Assembly (NCBI GenBank): GCA_036925085.1
Contig: JAUPFP010000001.1
Coordinates: 17,991,842 to 18,055,841 of the forward strand
Reading direction: 5' to 3'
Length of the DNA: 64,000 nt
From: Brachycybe producta
Taxonomy: Eukaryota; Arthropoda; Diplopoda; Playtdesmida; Andrognathidae
The notes beneath the pieces are model-generated. The model was not told the origin of the DNA and searched no databases. It was given only the letters and a program-made list of their open reading frames with translations. Within the stretch, counting starts at the first letter, position 1. Every line of letters starts with the position of its first letter. The position numbers and the translations under genes were made by a program. Shown in pieces: positions 23,501 through 38,500 of this stretch.

Positions 23501-26500
23501 TCCATTGCATAGATTTTCTCTTTGGCCAAGAGTTGTGCATCATCGATTTCTCTAGGATATGTCCTGTTGAAATCGATGATACAGGGCTTCTTTTTCTCAT
23601 TCTGGTGGGCACGGAGGTGTCAGTCTTGACAGAGGTGTGGAGGACAATCTTGATGGCATGAGGGGAGATACCTGTCTGTAAAATGATTATACAGGGTGAT
23701 CGCAAAGAAAGAAACGAATACAGCAATTTGTTACGATACAGTATTCCTAAGTTAGAATTGTTTTCTGATTGTTGCATTTTAAGTACTGGCCTCCCCAATA
23801 CTCTTAAGTTTTGCCTGATGTAATTTTGTTGGGCTGGCCCATGTTGTTCATACATGAGCACAGCCAGCTGAAGAAAGATCTTGTCAGAATGTAGTGCCAT
23901 AAAGGCTTCATCATTGTTCATTTTTTAACGATATATTTCTGACGTGTGATGCATGATAAACATGAGTGGAGCTAGTAGAGCTCAGATTTCGGATTGAATT
24001 CTCTACGGCATTTTTTTTTATCTCTAACATTGGAAGCTGTCTTTTTGAATGAACAGTATCTACTATTGTCTAAGGTGGCACTTAAAGGAAAACCCATCAG
24101 TCTCCCAAACGTCTTTGTGTTCCAACTCGAGTACCGTGTCACTGATGATCCTGGTTACAGTGTAACCGTCTCTGTATGCATAGTGTAGCTTCTTGGTCTT
24201 GTCAGGCATGATACGGTGGTTTTGGACGAGTACTTGATCTCCGACTTTGTATGGGTGTGGTGGCTTTTGTCTGGCATCGTAGTATTTCTTTTGTTGCAAA
24301 TGAGCCTCATGTATTTTGGCTTTTGCGATCTCGACCTCTTGTGGCAACCACATAAGGTTCTGCAGGATTTGAATCCATATAACCTTTTGTAGAAGAGGTG
24401 TCCGGTTGTCGAGTTGTAGCTGGGCTTCTCTTCCAAACATCAATTGGTATGGTGAGAATTTCGTCAAAGTGTGTATAGCAATGTTTTACGCAAAGACAGT
24501 GGCTTGGAGATGAAAGTACCAGTCACGCTGTTCCTTCTCAGATGTTAGAATTATCTTGACGGTCTGTGTTATGGTTTTATTTCTTTCCGCGAGACCGTCT
24601 TGCAGAAAGTACGCTGTTGTGGTGGCATGCTGAATTCCTAGCTTGTCACAGCACTTGTGTGTTTTGCCATGAAAGGTGTTCCTTGATCTGTGATTATCCT
24701 CCCGGGCATCCCGATGAGATGCACAATCATGTCCGGGAGGAAATTCTTTGTTGTCTTGGCCGACTGACTGTGCTGTGCACAGCCCGCACGAAACATCATC
24801 TTGTGGTGTAATCCACTGCCAAGATGATCTGCTTGACACTGCCCAGTGATTTTGGCAGGGGACCAATGTAGTCGATCTCCCAACATTCACCTGGATCCCC
24901 AATTTGCATATCATGCAGGAACCCAGGCAATCGGGCCTGGGGCATCGTACATTTCTGACTTCTCGCACTTGCACACATATTCGATCGTATCTTGTTTCCA
25001 AGTCAGCCATAAGAATCGTTGGCACACCTTATCTAATTCTGGCTGAAATGTCCGGCCTCAGGACTCAAAACTTCGGGTACTAGATGTTTAGGTACTACCG
25101 TCACAGGCTTCGGTGTGATGCTGCCTTGGTAGACCACGGCGCACAATACTCCATCTATAATCATGTTGATGTGATCAAGTTCGGAGCTTGGGTTGGTACA
25201 AAGTTCGTTCTTGTTTTGTCACGTTCCTCTTTCTTGTTCTGCCGACCAATCCCAATGCAATGTTACTGTGTAAATCACGCTATCATCAAGGTCGTCTGGG
25301 GCGGCTTGCAGATTTAAGTCTTCAGAAACATCGACCAGAATCTGAGGTGCAGTCTGCATCCGCGTGAGTGATGCCGGCCTTGTAGGTTACTGTGTAGTCA
25401 TACTCCTGAAGTAGTAACTGCCATCGGCCCAGTCGTCCTTGTAGTCATGGTGCAGACTTCAAATAACACAGTGCGTGGTTGTTGGTGGCGATCACGAAGG
25501 CTTTGTTGAAGAGGTATCATCGGAATTGACGACGCCATACACCACTGCGAGACACTCAGTTTAGTAGTTCAGTTCATCATTTCATACCATGCGAGAGACA
25601 CCACCCAAGATCTGCAGAGCCTTGGTTGGTGATTTCTGGTGCAGTATGGCCACGATGCCATGGGCAGATGCATCAGTATGCTTTCTGATTTTGGCATGGC
25701 GGTTGTAAATGGCCAGAATCAGTGTGGTGGTGAGTCTAGTCTTCAACAAGTTGAATGCAGCCTCTCTGTCGCTTTCATGCATTGCCATATGAACACTCAT
25801 TGTGTACAAGTAAATTCAGTGTATCATACATGTATCCTTGTGTGAAAGTGGAAAAGAAACACTAGCTCTCTTTATTGAATACAGATGTTTTTGAATTAGA
25901 AATCGCCTATTTCTTCGATGTCATCACGCGCTTCACTTACTTTTTTTTACAATGTCCATTCTGATGTCAAGTTATACCTTGTGATGTCAAGTTATATAAA
26001 AACAATAAGCCATAGGTGGGCAATTGTAATAATGAAGTAAAATTCCTCTACATTTTTGTAATATACTTGAGTACGTTTACAATGATTATTAGATTTTCGA
26101 TTTTTTTGTTTTTCGAAATTTCCATTTTTTTCAATACTGTTGGGTTTGTTTATATTGCTGGATTTTTCGATTTTTTTTATTTTTTTTGCTTCTTCGATAT
26201 ATTAAAAATTGATTTTTTTAAAAATAGCGGACTGATTTGGATTTTTTCTAAAAAATAATTTATAAAAATGTATGGCACCAAATGTGAGATTATTATGTAA
26301 GATGATATGTAAAAGCTTATTATGACGTCAGGTGGGTTGACGTAAAATACAGGATTGCATCAATTTGTAAAATTGGATGATTATAAAAATAATGCAATGT
26401 TTTTTTTTTGTTTGAAACTATTGAAAACATTTGCTATAACGTTTACCAAACTAAATTTTAGACAATTATAAATTGTATTTCAATACATGTAATGTCATGA

Positions 26501-29500
26501 ACTTACCCAATCAACTACTTTTCCGAATAAACATTTAAACAAAAAAATCCCTAAGAATCTTTTAAAAAAACGATAATTTTTAAACTACATATTTTTAACT
26601 ATTAAGTATGTAATTTAGGAGAATATGGTCAAATATATATACATATATATCAAAATTTCTATTGCTGTCCAAGTGTCCATGTTAAAAAACAAACAAGGAA
26701 GTATAAAAATGAATATACTAAACACTGTACTTTTCCAAAGCAGTATAATATACATAACACCGGTTTTATCATTGCCATGTGACTCGTCAGGAGGCTTGAG
26801 GCTGCCTCGACCGGGTTTTCCTTATCTGCACTAAAAATAACGAAAATTAGTATTGTTTTTATATCAAGTTTACATGTTCTCAGGTGAAATTACTACTTAC
26901 ATATTTGTTAATCCGGTTCTTTGTGTTATGTATGTGACGGATCAGGGTGTTCAAATATGGCGCTCAGATGACATCACAAAAAGAGCGGGAAAAGTCCCGT
27001 CTATATCTGTGATGTTGTTCAAAGAATGAAGTAAATATGAGACTAAATATCAAATAAACAGATAAAAGTATTTACGGAGTGTCTGTGTTCCTTGGGATAA
27101 GTATAAAAGATGAATAAAAATGACGATGGTAATAATTAATATGCTAATTAGTATCGAAAGGAGGTTCCTCTCAAATATCTCAGGTAATTTCGTAAGTATT
27201 AGAAATTCACAGACAGCTTTCAGAGAGTGTCTGTGCTAATAGAGATTTGACTAGAGAAGAACCGCGAGATTTGAATTTCGCGCCTTTTATACTCTCGGGC
27301 TCGAGGACGTTTCCAAACCCGAAGCTTCTGGAAATTTTCCTCTTGCGGCTCTCCCAATCAACCCCACATTGCGCAGGTGCAGAAGAGAGAAAGAGGGAGA
27401 TGAACACAGTTGTTCACCTCTACGAGAGATACAGGGTGACTCAGCATTATAGAATCCCAACGGTAAAATTACGAATATGCCGTTTCGTCACATGTATGTT
27501 TATCTCCTTGGTAAAGCAATTTGACAGGTATATAACTATCCAGAAAAAAGTTCTGTAAATTTAAATATTTTAAAGGTTACTGTATGAAGTATACTGGCAA
27601 AGAACTAGAACACTGAATATTGGGAAAAATCCAATTTTTAATTGTAAATAAGTGTTATAGATACTCACAGCAAAGAGTGCATTGCTGAGTGGAAGGCACA
27701 AGGCAAAGTGGTTGAACGAGAACAAAGACCTGTTTAATTTTAATATTGGGAATATTGAAACATTATTTGTAAAAAAATCACATACTTACACAGCAAGGAG
27801 GAACACAGTGCAATCACTGAGATAATGGCAAAGAACTAGAGACCTGAATATTGGGACAATCCAATTATTTATTGCTCAACAAAGCCATCCTTTACGAATG
27901 AGACCATCTGGTGTGGCAGCCAGATATGGCTCATCTAGGTCTACAAAGAGTCCACAACTTTGAATGTCAATGCCATACTGTCCAGTGTATGCCTCAATTG
28001 CAATGTCCTCATGATCAGTCCCCCATCTCACTGCTCCAATTTCAGTGATGTCCGTTGCATATATTAATTCTTTTACCACTTTACCAGATTTCGTTTGCCC
28101 ACCCTTTTATGAGCGTCAGACCAAATATCAACTAATTAGAAATTGCCGTTCCTCATAAAAGGGCAAGGCAACTGACATCAGACCAAATAACAAATTAGAA
28201 ATTAATGACACTTATAAAAGGGCGGGCAAATGAAATCTTAGTGCTGGACAGAACTGCCTGTGCAGTAAAGATATAGGCATGTCATCCACATGAAAAAGAA
28301 AAGCAATAAGAAGTCTAAACTAAAAATAGACAGAAAAGCAATAGTCTAAAGTAAAAAGAGAAAGAGAAAAGCAATAAAAGCATCTCTACTAAGTGGCACA
28401 TGCCACACCCACCCAACAACAAATGAACTGCTGTAAGTTTCCGTTTTCACGGCTATCACAGTGAAGTTCTGTGATTCCCCTTTCAGCCAAATAGTACCTA
28501 TTGGGTTTAGGGTTCGACCCTCCCAGCCAATGAAGACTTATGTAGGAATGGGTTTTTATTTCTTTAACCAGTTGTGTGGGTGAAGTAGATGTGAAATTCT
28601 TTAGTATACATGCATTTTATGGCCTATAAAAATATATATTTATACCCAGCCTTACCTGACCTTTTGATGTGGACTGGTGATCAGACTTTCCAATTTGAAG
28701 AATTTCTTGAGGTAGACCCGATCACATTCAAGATTAAAACAAAATTGTAGGACACTTTAAACAGCACTTTTAATTCACCATTAGAACCAACTCATAAGTA
28801 CTTTCACAAACTCAAAATTCACTCTTAAAACAAATTCAGAAATAATTTCAACTAACTCAAACTTCACACTTAAAACAAATTCAGAAATAATTTCAACTAA
28901 CTCAAAATTCACTCTTAAAACAAATTCAAAAATAAGTTCAACTAACTCAAAATTCACTCTTAAAACAAATTCAGAAATAATTTCAACTAACTCAAAATTC
29001 ACTCTTAAAACAAATTCAAAAATAAGTTCAACTAACTCAAAATTCACTCTTAAAACAAATTCAGAAATAATTTCAACTAACTCAAAATTCACTCTTAAAA
29101 CAAATTCAAAAATAAGTTCAACTAACTCAAAATTCACACTTAAAACAAACTCAAAATGCTTCTTAAAACAAACTCAAAATGCTTCTTAAAACAAACTCAG
29201 AAGTAATTTCAACAAATTCAAAATTCTTCTAAGTCCCCTTTTTCAATATTCAATACTCTTATTCAATATTCTTACAATATTCTTAACATCAATAGGTCCT
29301 CTCTCTCAGAACTCCAATCTCAGACTCTCTCAAGAATACGATGTTCATCGCATCTTGTTTAGCCAGAAATGAATTTTAAGTGTTTTGATTGGTTAGAATT
29401 AATTTTCTAAAATTAAAATAACCAATCGGTCAACCGGCTTTTGATCTTCTTCTACGAATATCTGCCTAATATGCATCCGATCGTAAAATTACAATTTGGC

Positions 29501-32500
29501 TTTTTTATAATTTTTTTACGATCGTCGATACATACTGTTATTTCCACTAACCGTCATTTTCTATGAATTAGTATAGTTAACCTTTTAACTTTTCATCGAA
29601 AGTTTTAGTTTTCGGCAACTCATAACATTTCATTTGAATGACTAACATTCCCAATGTTCCTTTATTTGGTTTTCTAGGCCCTCTGAAATGTATTTCTATT
29701 TAAATACGATTTTGGCCCTTTTACCCCTACTCTGTTGAGAACCCTAACATCATACAACTCTTTCGCTACTTCGTCGGTACCTCTTTTGGGTTATGTTTGA
29801 CTTCATATATTGTTTCATTCATTTCATTATACTCATTCATAAGTTTCCTCTCTATAGTCTTCAATATACTCTATATATTATTAGTGGCCCTTTTCTCAAT
29901 GTGTTGAGAACCTGTTATGTGCTTTACTTTTTCTTTTAAACTTTTTATTACTTTGCTGTTTTGCATATTGAAGAGAGTGTATGGTAAAAAGTATCTTGTT
30001 ACACTTTTTCCATCCATTTCTTCTTATTATTTTTTTCTATAATGACGTCATAATTTTTTGTAAAACAGGTGATCTTCTACCGTGTGAGTATGAAGTATAA
30101 ACCATATGTTTTTCTCCTTTAAGAGTCACATTTCAAACCTTTTCATTGTTAAACTTACTTTTCTCTTACTTTACTCTCCACTAGGTAATCAGATTATTTT
30201 AGCTTAATTAACCACTTCATTTATCTATCTATTACACTTTATAGTATGTTTCCCGCTCTTTTCATTCTTTAATTACATTTAATCTTGTAAAAAGTTTTTA
30301 TTTAACATGGTACACTCATTTGGGCTCACCCTTCTAAAGTGTGTGTGGGTGGGTTTAGTCTTTCTATTTCCCCCCTCTCTTGTTTTCTTTAAAAACTTTT
30401 TATTACTTTTTACTTGTGTGGGTGGGTTTCTTTTTCGTATTTCCCCCTTCTCTGATTTTTTCTTACTTCCTTCTTTCTCTTATGTGTGGGTGGGTTTCTT
30501 TTACTTTTTTCACCCTCTCCCTTTTTTGCCTCTGTTTACTATGAGTGTGTGTGTGGGTGTGATTCATTCATACTTTATCCACCCCCTCTTTTACTACTAC
30601 TTTCCCGCCATTTTTTATTGCCTCATTTTTTCTTCTCTTTTTTTTTTTTTTTTACTTCTCTTTCAGTGTTTCTTTTTCTAGCTCCGCCTCTTTCTCTTTT
30701 TTTAACTTTATTTTAATTTTCTCTTTTACTAACTTCTGCCCTTCTCTCAAATTATTGTTAGGTGTTGCTTTACTTATTTTTTCAACACCTAACACTGCAA
30801 TGCATAAAAAAATGTCTAGGTTGTCTATAGACACTTCTTATCAAATTACGTAAGCCTAATCAAGACTGAATATATGAATTAAATTATTGAATTAAATGAA
30901 TTATATCATTGACAGAAATAATATTTAATAGTTAATTTGCACAGATTTTTTAGTGTGCAGTTTTTATAAAATAAAAATTCATTATTATTTTATTTTATTT
31001 TATATATTTTACTTAGTTTTTTATTTTTATATATTGTATTATTTATATTATTAATTATATATTTTATTATTTATATTAATTATTATAATTATTAATTAAA
31101 AATTTAAAGTAAAAAAACTTCATAATAATGAATACATTAGCTTACCTTTCATAGAGCAAAGTTGACAATTTCAAACTGTAACACTCACAAACAAATAAAA
31201 CTAGTAGACGACATAATTTGGATGACCAAAAAATAACAAATACTGTGCTGCCATCTATTAGCAACAGCCTTTATACATAAATAACATTTAAATACTTTGA
31301 TAATTTATTAAAAACTAATTTTTATGGTGTTTATATTATTTTTTTAACCTTCAGTACATTTTTAATTTTAATATGGTAATAAAATGTAAAGTGCACCTCT
31401 CGAACTGTAGTTTATTCTGTCTTACACGAGGAAAAACTAGATGGGTAGCAGCTCAACCACTTACGGGTATTCTCTTTCAAACAGTGCCAGCCCTAGAGTA
31501 TGTGAGGCTCGAGGCAGCAAGCGATTAGTGGGGCCAGGAAAAAAATGTTTAGTCCGCAGTGCGGGGTCTGAGTGGGGCCAAGAAAAATGTTAGTCAGCAG
31601 CATGGGGCTCCTAAAATGTGGGCCCAAAACCATAGCTGAACTGTATCCTTGACCAGTAGTGAGGTGACGTGAGGTTTTCAATTCTTCGCGATAACTTACC
31701 AAAAAAACACAATGTGACGACATTTTAGTCAGCATTTTGCAAATGAAAGAGGTCATTCTACCAAAGTAATTAGTGTTTTAGAAACTAGATGAGGTAACAG
31801 GAATCAGTTCAGTTTATTTTAACGTTGATATTTTATAAAAGAAAACATTTTATGGCAATCTAAAAAAATGCAAAAAAAAACTTTTAATTTGTTCACTTTG
31901 AAATTACAATCAAAAACACCTTTTTTACTTATCAACTATGCTGAAAACCATCAAAATAATTCCTTTTACCCTTCTAGTTTATAACACAATTTGAATTTCA
32001 AATGTGATTTATTGTATATGAACAGAATATCGAGTGTTATCCTCCTAGTCTTTGCTGCCTCACCTCAGGTAGAGAAAGATGAGTTTTGATGAAAGAAATG
32101 CAAGTGAGGGAGGTTTCAATTAATTTATAAGATCAGGTTCTTTAAGGCAATGAAGGCTTCTGTACAGATTCGAAACCGAAAACAAAATGTGGTAAATTTA
32201 AATACACAAATTTTATTTTACCCTTTAATATTATTAAAAACAAAATTGCTTTAGCAGCTCCAAACGATTTTAAAGCTTTTAAGTATATGCCTAGATATAG
32301 GTAAATTTCAATGCTTAAGCCTTCTGGTTCTGAACACTACACAATCTTATTAACCCTAAATTATAACATCAAAGCATTATATATTGTTAAACATTTTGTT
32401 TCCTTAATAGAACAAATGATGAGTTATGCAATAATTGTTTTGAACTCTCCTACGCCCATTTTATCTCTTTTTTGTTCTCAATTTTTCTAACCTTAATTTA

Positions 32501-35500
32501 TAGTTTTTTGTCATTTCCTCCCTCCCTTCTTAATTGTTCTCTTTATTTCATTACCTTTAGGGATTACTATTCTGGGCCCCCTTTTCTCATGTGGCCAGAT
32601 ATAAAAAGTAATATTTTCCTACCTTATTTCCTCTTTTTCAGTTATCGAAGCCGATTTTCCTTGGTTCCTTAATTGTCTGAAGAATCACACACTCTAATCA
32701 CTTCTTATAAACTTCAAACACTTTTAGAACACATCTCTTTTTAAACTTCCAATTCTTTTAAAAGCACTAATAACTCCTGTTTACTTTCAACTCCTTTTAA
32801 AAACATTAATAACTCCTTTTTACTTTCAACTTCTTTTAAAAACATTAATAACTCCTTTTTACTTTCAACTCCTTTTAAAAACATTAATAACTCCTTTTTA
32901 CTTTCAACTCCTTTTAAAAACATTAATAACTCCTTTTTACTTTCAACTCCTTTTAAAAACATTAATAACTCCTTTTTACTTTCAACTCCTTTTAAAAACA
33001 TTAATAACTCCTTTTTACTTTCAGCTCCTTTTAAAAACATTAATAACTCCTTTTTACTTTCAACTCTTTCTAAAAACACTAATAACTCCTGTTTACTTTC
33101 CACTCCTTTTAAAAACACCAATAACTCCGTTTTACTTTCAACTCTTTTTTACTTTTAGCCCCTTTAAAAACACTAATAACTCTTTCTTAACTTCCAACTC
33201 TTTTTAAAAACACCAATAACTCTTTCTTAACTTCCAACTTTTTAAAAACACCAATAACTCTTTCTTAACTTTCAACTTCCAAAATCTCTTCCACCCCTAT
33301 GCCTCCAACAAACACTAAACACCTCCAGCGAACTCTTGATTCACTAAAAATGTTTTTCTTTTTATAATTTTTTTACTTCCGGATTTTTTTTACTCTTATT
33401 TTTTGGTTTTTTAATGTTTCGCCATGTGGCATCCGGACTTATGCCTTTTTGCTTGATTAGATCTGCTTTTCAGTTTTTTGGTTTCCGTCGCAGCTGTTTA
33501 TACAGCTTGGGGACAAATTTGGGACCTTATGCACTGATGATATGCCATTACTAAATATAATAGTATTTGAAAGCATCTGACTATAATGCATAAAAAACAC
33601 AAGTTTGAAAAACTTTTTGTTAGTATAAGTAAAAATACAGATTATTCATACCATATTCAATATAAAATGTCCAATTTATGGTGTTAAATGAAAATTGAAG
33701 AAGCAGTTATTTTTATTTAGGCACAGATGAAGGTTGCATTTTGAACATTTTATTGATGATTTTTGTTTGCAAGTTGGCTTTTTGCACTAAAGCCTTTCAT
33801 CTGTAACCATTGGTCAATGCCCAACATAGTCAAGTTGTGTCTTTCGTAGGAACTGCTGCCCTTGGCCCTTTGTGTTTGTTGAGCTCAAGCTGTGTTTCCA
33901 TTTCAAGACTGGGACATCCAAGACGTTTCTTTTCATTTTGCCTGTTGACTTTGCATAGACTTTCAGCAACATCTGCTTTAAATGCTGCTAAATTACAAAG
34001 CTCTTTTGGCAGCTTTCCAGCTTGTAATCCAGCCCGACGATACAGCAACCATGATGCGACAACCGTAACATCAATGATGTGTGTGAATTTTTTGAAATAC
34101 CATTTTTTGGATCTCACCCTGATTCGATAAAGGCCCAGTAATGAATCAAGAAGATCCACTCCTCCCATGTGTTTATTGTAGTGCTGAATGATGCTTGGAA
34201 CTTCAATTTCAACATAAGCTTGATCATTTTTGACCAGTGCTTTACTTTTCCTTTTGGTTCCATACCAACAAATGTTGACAGTAGATTTACAGGTTTGTTA
34301 TCATACCATCGAACACATGATAACTCAACATCATCAATGATGCACACAACCTCATCACTACTACCCCTGCTTTTCTGTTTTAGATCATCTGGTGCACATA
34401 AGAGGACAGCCAGGTACACGATTTATTCTTACAGTTCCAATGCTCAAAATACCTCTTTTTGCAAGGTGGACCTGCAACTTCGGGCTGTTGAAAAAGTTGT
34501 CGAAGTAGACTTTGTGTCTTAGACCATCTGGCACCTGTTCTGTAAGCCTTACTACGTTTCCACTGGCACCACATTCTTTGGCAGGATCAAGACTAACATT
34601 CTCTTGTCCAGTGTATAACTCCAGCTTGTAAGGGCATCCACTTAAACCATAAATGAGAAATTACTTGTACCCCCATTTATGTGGCTTCATTGGATTATAC
34701 TGTTTTAGAGAATGCTTTCCTTTGAAAGCACATATTTGTTCATCTACTGAAAGAGATTCTTCCAGTAGAATTGACCCAAGTTGTTTTGTGATGGCATCTA
34801 ATAATGGACGGATCTTGAACTGTTTGTCAAATCCTGGTTGTCCTCTTGGTATCATTTTTTGGTTATTGTTGATGTGTAGATATTGTTTTATCTGCTCCCA
34901 TCTTTTCAATGGAATGACATCTGCTACCTGTGAAATATATGATCTTGAATTCCAGTAAGATCTACTTGGTAGCTTGATGAGTGCCATCCAGAAGTGTTCC
35001 AATAAAAACTTCCATTTCTTTTTTCAAAAAAGAATGTGGATGATCTGGCATTTGCTGAGTACAGTAAAGATTTGTTGGTCCAGTTATTTACTCATAAAGT
35101 TCATTGCTAAAAAGATGCTTGAAAAACTGATATGGAGTTTCAAGTTCCAAAATAGATGTTGATAAGTCACTGCAGCCTCTGAACTGCACATCAACTATGT
35201 TTTCTTTGAGATGACACGGTGACACTATTTGAAATGATCAGTTGGTGGCTGTTGCTGTTCTTCAGGATTATCAATGTCACTTTCAGAAGTTGATTCATCA
35301 TCTGATGACAAAATATGCATTAACTGACCTCTATTTTCTGGGCATCTAAAATAATTTGATGAAATAACACCTTCTTGATTTGGTTTTCTGGTAAAAAAAA
35401 CTTACAATCTAGGTCTCCACTATCAAAATCATCAAGGTCTGAATCATCACTTGATTCTGGTATTTCTGCTGCTGTTCTTTTTTTTATAAAATGATGAAGC

Positions 35501-38500
35501 TTCCAAGGCAAACGAGTGCAGAAATTAGATGATGGATTTATTTTGGTACAGTAAATGCATGGGGTGCCAAATATGGTACCAACAGATATATCAACGTAAT
35601 TTTATAAGTATGTGGTAAAATTAAATTTAATTCCACAATAATGTTAAAGACCCTCTGATTTACACAAAACATATTTTAGTTTTTCGAAATATTGTGCAAA
35701 ACTTACCAAAATATGTTAAAAATTGGCCTTAACCGTTTGTCAAGTCAAGTTTGGTTTTTTGATTTTTTATTAATTATTATTTAAGTCTCTTTTATTTCTT
35801 TTATTTTCTGCCTCTTACTAACCTTTTGGTTCTATGCCTTCTTGCTACTGTTTGAATCGACTTCATTTCATTTCCTTTTTGAACTAATCTCTTTTTTTAT
35901 CTTAGTTCTTTGTTTCCTGTCATTGTTTTTCGTGTTTCATTGTATGGTGCAATATGTATTATTTTTTGTTTTTTTATTTCACATTATGGTGCAGTCATTT
36001 TCTATCTTGTTAGAGGTTAATTTTTTCAAATTTAGCCTCTTAACATTCCTACCCCCTAAATTTTGTTACTCCCCTTAATATTTTCGAGATCTTTTTACCC
36101 TATTCTTTTCTTCTGCAAGTTGATAATTATCTATTATCGTTATCTATTGTTACTTTTATCGACTCAGGTAATTGCATGATTGATAATTCATTTAGATCTA
36201 TTGATCATCTTTTTATCATTGTTTTGCAATATGGAAGGTTTTTCCTTGATCTTCAGGTCACTGACATCCGATCATTATAAAACTTACACTGCACCATTCG
36301 TTTGTCAAAGATAAATTGAGATGGAATATGATCTCCTGACTGGACATCTCCTATTTGCCCTCTCAATGATTTGTGAACCTTGGCTGCGGTTTCTAAATAT
36401 GCTTCAATAACATGGCTAAATTTGACAACCAAATGTTTTGAAATAATGTCCGTTGCTTGGTCAAACACACCAACGACTTCGATATAGAACTGACCTGGTT
36501 CATCTCTCAATGTAGTTATGTATTCTTTTTTTTGTACCATCATTCTTGAAAGTTGCTTTTATCTTAGGCCTGCATTTTGATCCTACTACTTTTTTTTACC
36601 TCAAATATATTTTGGTAATCTGGTTTCAACCACCATCTATAATGCATGTCAATCTGTCACTCCTGGCCAAACCAAAGACTTGCGTTAACATCTCAAATTT
36701 ATAATCAGCGTGACAATGATCCCCAACCCACAATATTTGTTTTGGGGACATGCTACTTGATTAATTGTGAACATCTTAGTAGAAAAAGTGTAATATTAAA
36801 GTTGTGTTATCCAGTTACAATATACACTCTCGAACTTAACCTCTAAACTAGCTACTTGGTTCTCTTGACTATCACTAAACCATAAACAAGCAGTATATTC
36901 TAACTTTGTTAGGGTAAGTTGGATCGACGTGGCTAGTGAAAATTGTAGACCCATTCCGGTCTCTTGGCATTCCGTTATGTTAGATTAAATCATTCAGGAT
37001 TCAGGGATTCAGGGCTATGTGAATATTTGTCGAAAAGAACTCAAAGGACTAATTCTTTGCTCGGAAGGAACGTTCACTCCATTACCATCTGACTGCGATT
37101 GGTTAAAGGGGATACTTTCATTAGGCGGTAAAAACTTATTTCTTTTACTCTGCCACAAGGTTCGGCCAATAAAATCAAGCCAGGACATGAGTCGTAGACA
37201 TGAAAATTTTCACTGTAGCCTTGGTCAATCTGGGCCAAATGTGCGATTTGCGGAGGACGCAGGTCCAGCCTGGGTTGTAAGCAATTGCGGCCTGAGAATT
37301 ACCGCATCAAATGCCAGGAGACTCCTTCATCCATTCGTCCAATTGCGGGTGGAGGAATCGAAGCACCCTCAGGAGGAGTGTGAGGATCATATTGATGTGT
37401 CCACAATTCAATTCAGTTAGATACACCTGCAATCAGCTTGAAAGCCATGTGGCAGGGGGGATTGCTCCCAATCATGAGTGATTGTCATTATTTAAAAATA
37501 AGACATCATCACAAAATTGAAACCGTCCTAACAAAGAACTATTCACCAGAAGAGAATTCCATAGTCTAACAACATTAGGATTAAAAAACCAAAAATATGC
37601 ATCAGTCCTAGCCAATTAATTCTTTGAAAGTCTTTGAATGCCCAAATTTACCTTTACAAGGATTTCTAGTTAGTAAACCATTAAGCAGAGTAATGTTATC
37701 AACAGACAGCAAACGTTCCAGAAGAGCGAGGCTTTGCTCATTTCTTCGGACTGCTAAGGTTTCCCATTCTAGCTCTTGAAGCATATATGGTACGCTGTCA
37801 GTATATGCATACCATCCCTTCACAAATCTTGCAGCCCTACGCTGCACCATTTCTATTTCTTGTTTTAGGTTATTTCTAAATGGGCTTCAAATTGGGGAAC
37901 AATATTCTAAGATAGGTCTAACTAGGATAAAGTAGCAGACCTTCTTTACGTTTTCATTACAATGTTTAAGGGTGCATTGGACAAACCACAGCCTTTGATT
38001 AGCTTTTGCAACTGCTTTGGTTATATGATCTTTCCAAAGCATGTCTTTGTCTTTGGCGACAATGGCGCTAGGGATGATGAAGGAATTCAGGGAGTCCCTT
38101 TATCCCGACAACAAGTTTATCCCTGGCGGAGCAGCCCCCAGGCTGGGGCAAAGGCCAACAGGTAGATTAGCAGGAGGATCGGGAGGTAAAATGTATATCA
38201 TACCAATCATTAGTACATCCCCATCTAGAATACTGCAGCTCCATGTGGAATCCCCACACTGCAGACTTAGCTCACTCCATAGAAATGGTCCAACACAGGG
38301 CTGCTAGGTTTGTTTGTGGTAAATGTGGATAAGCTGATAGTGTAATTAAAATGCTTTCAGAGCTTGGTTGCGATAGTTTACTTGCAAGATGTTCAGATTT
38401 TAGTTTTAATATCTTTAATTGAATGCTAGAAGGCTCTTGTCCTAAACCTACTTGAAGTAAACTTTGCAGGGCATTATATCTGGGTAGGGGTGACCACTCT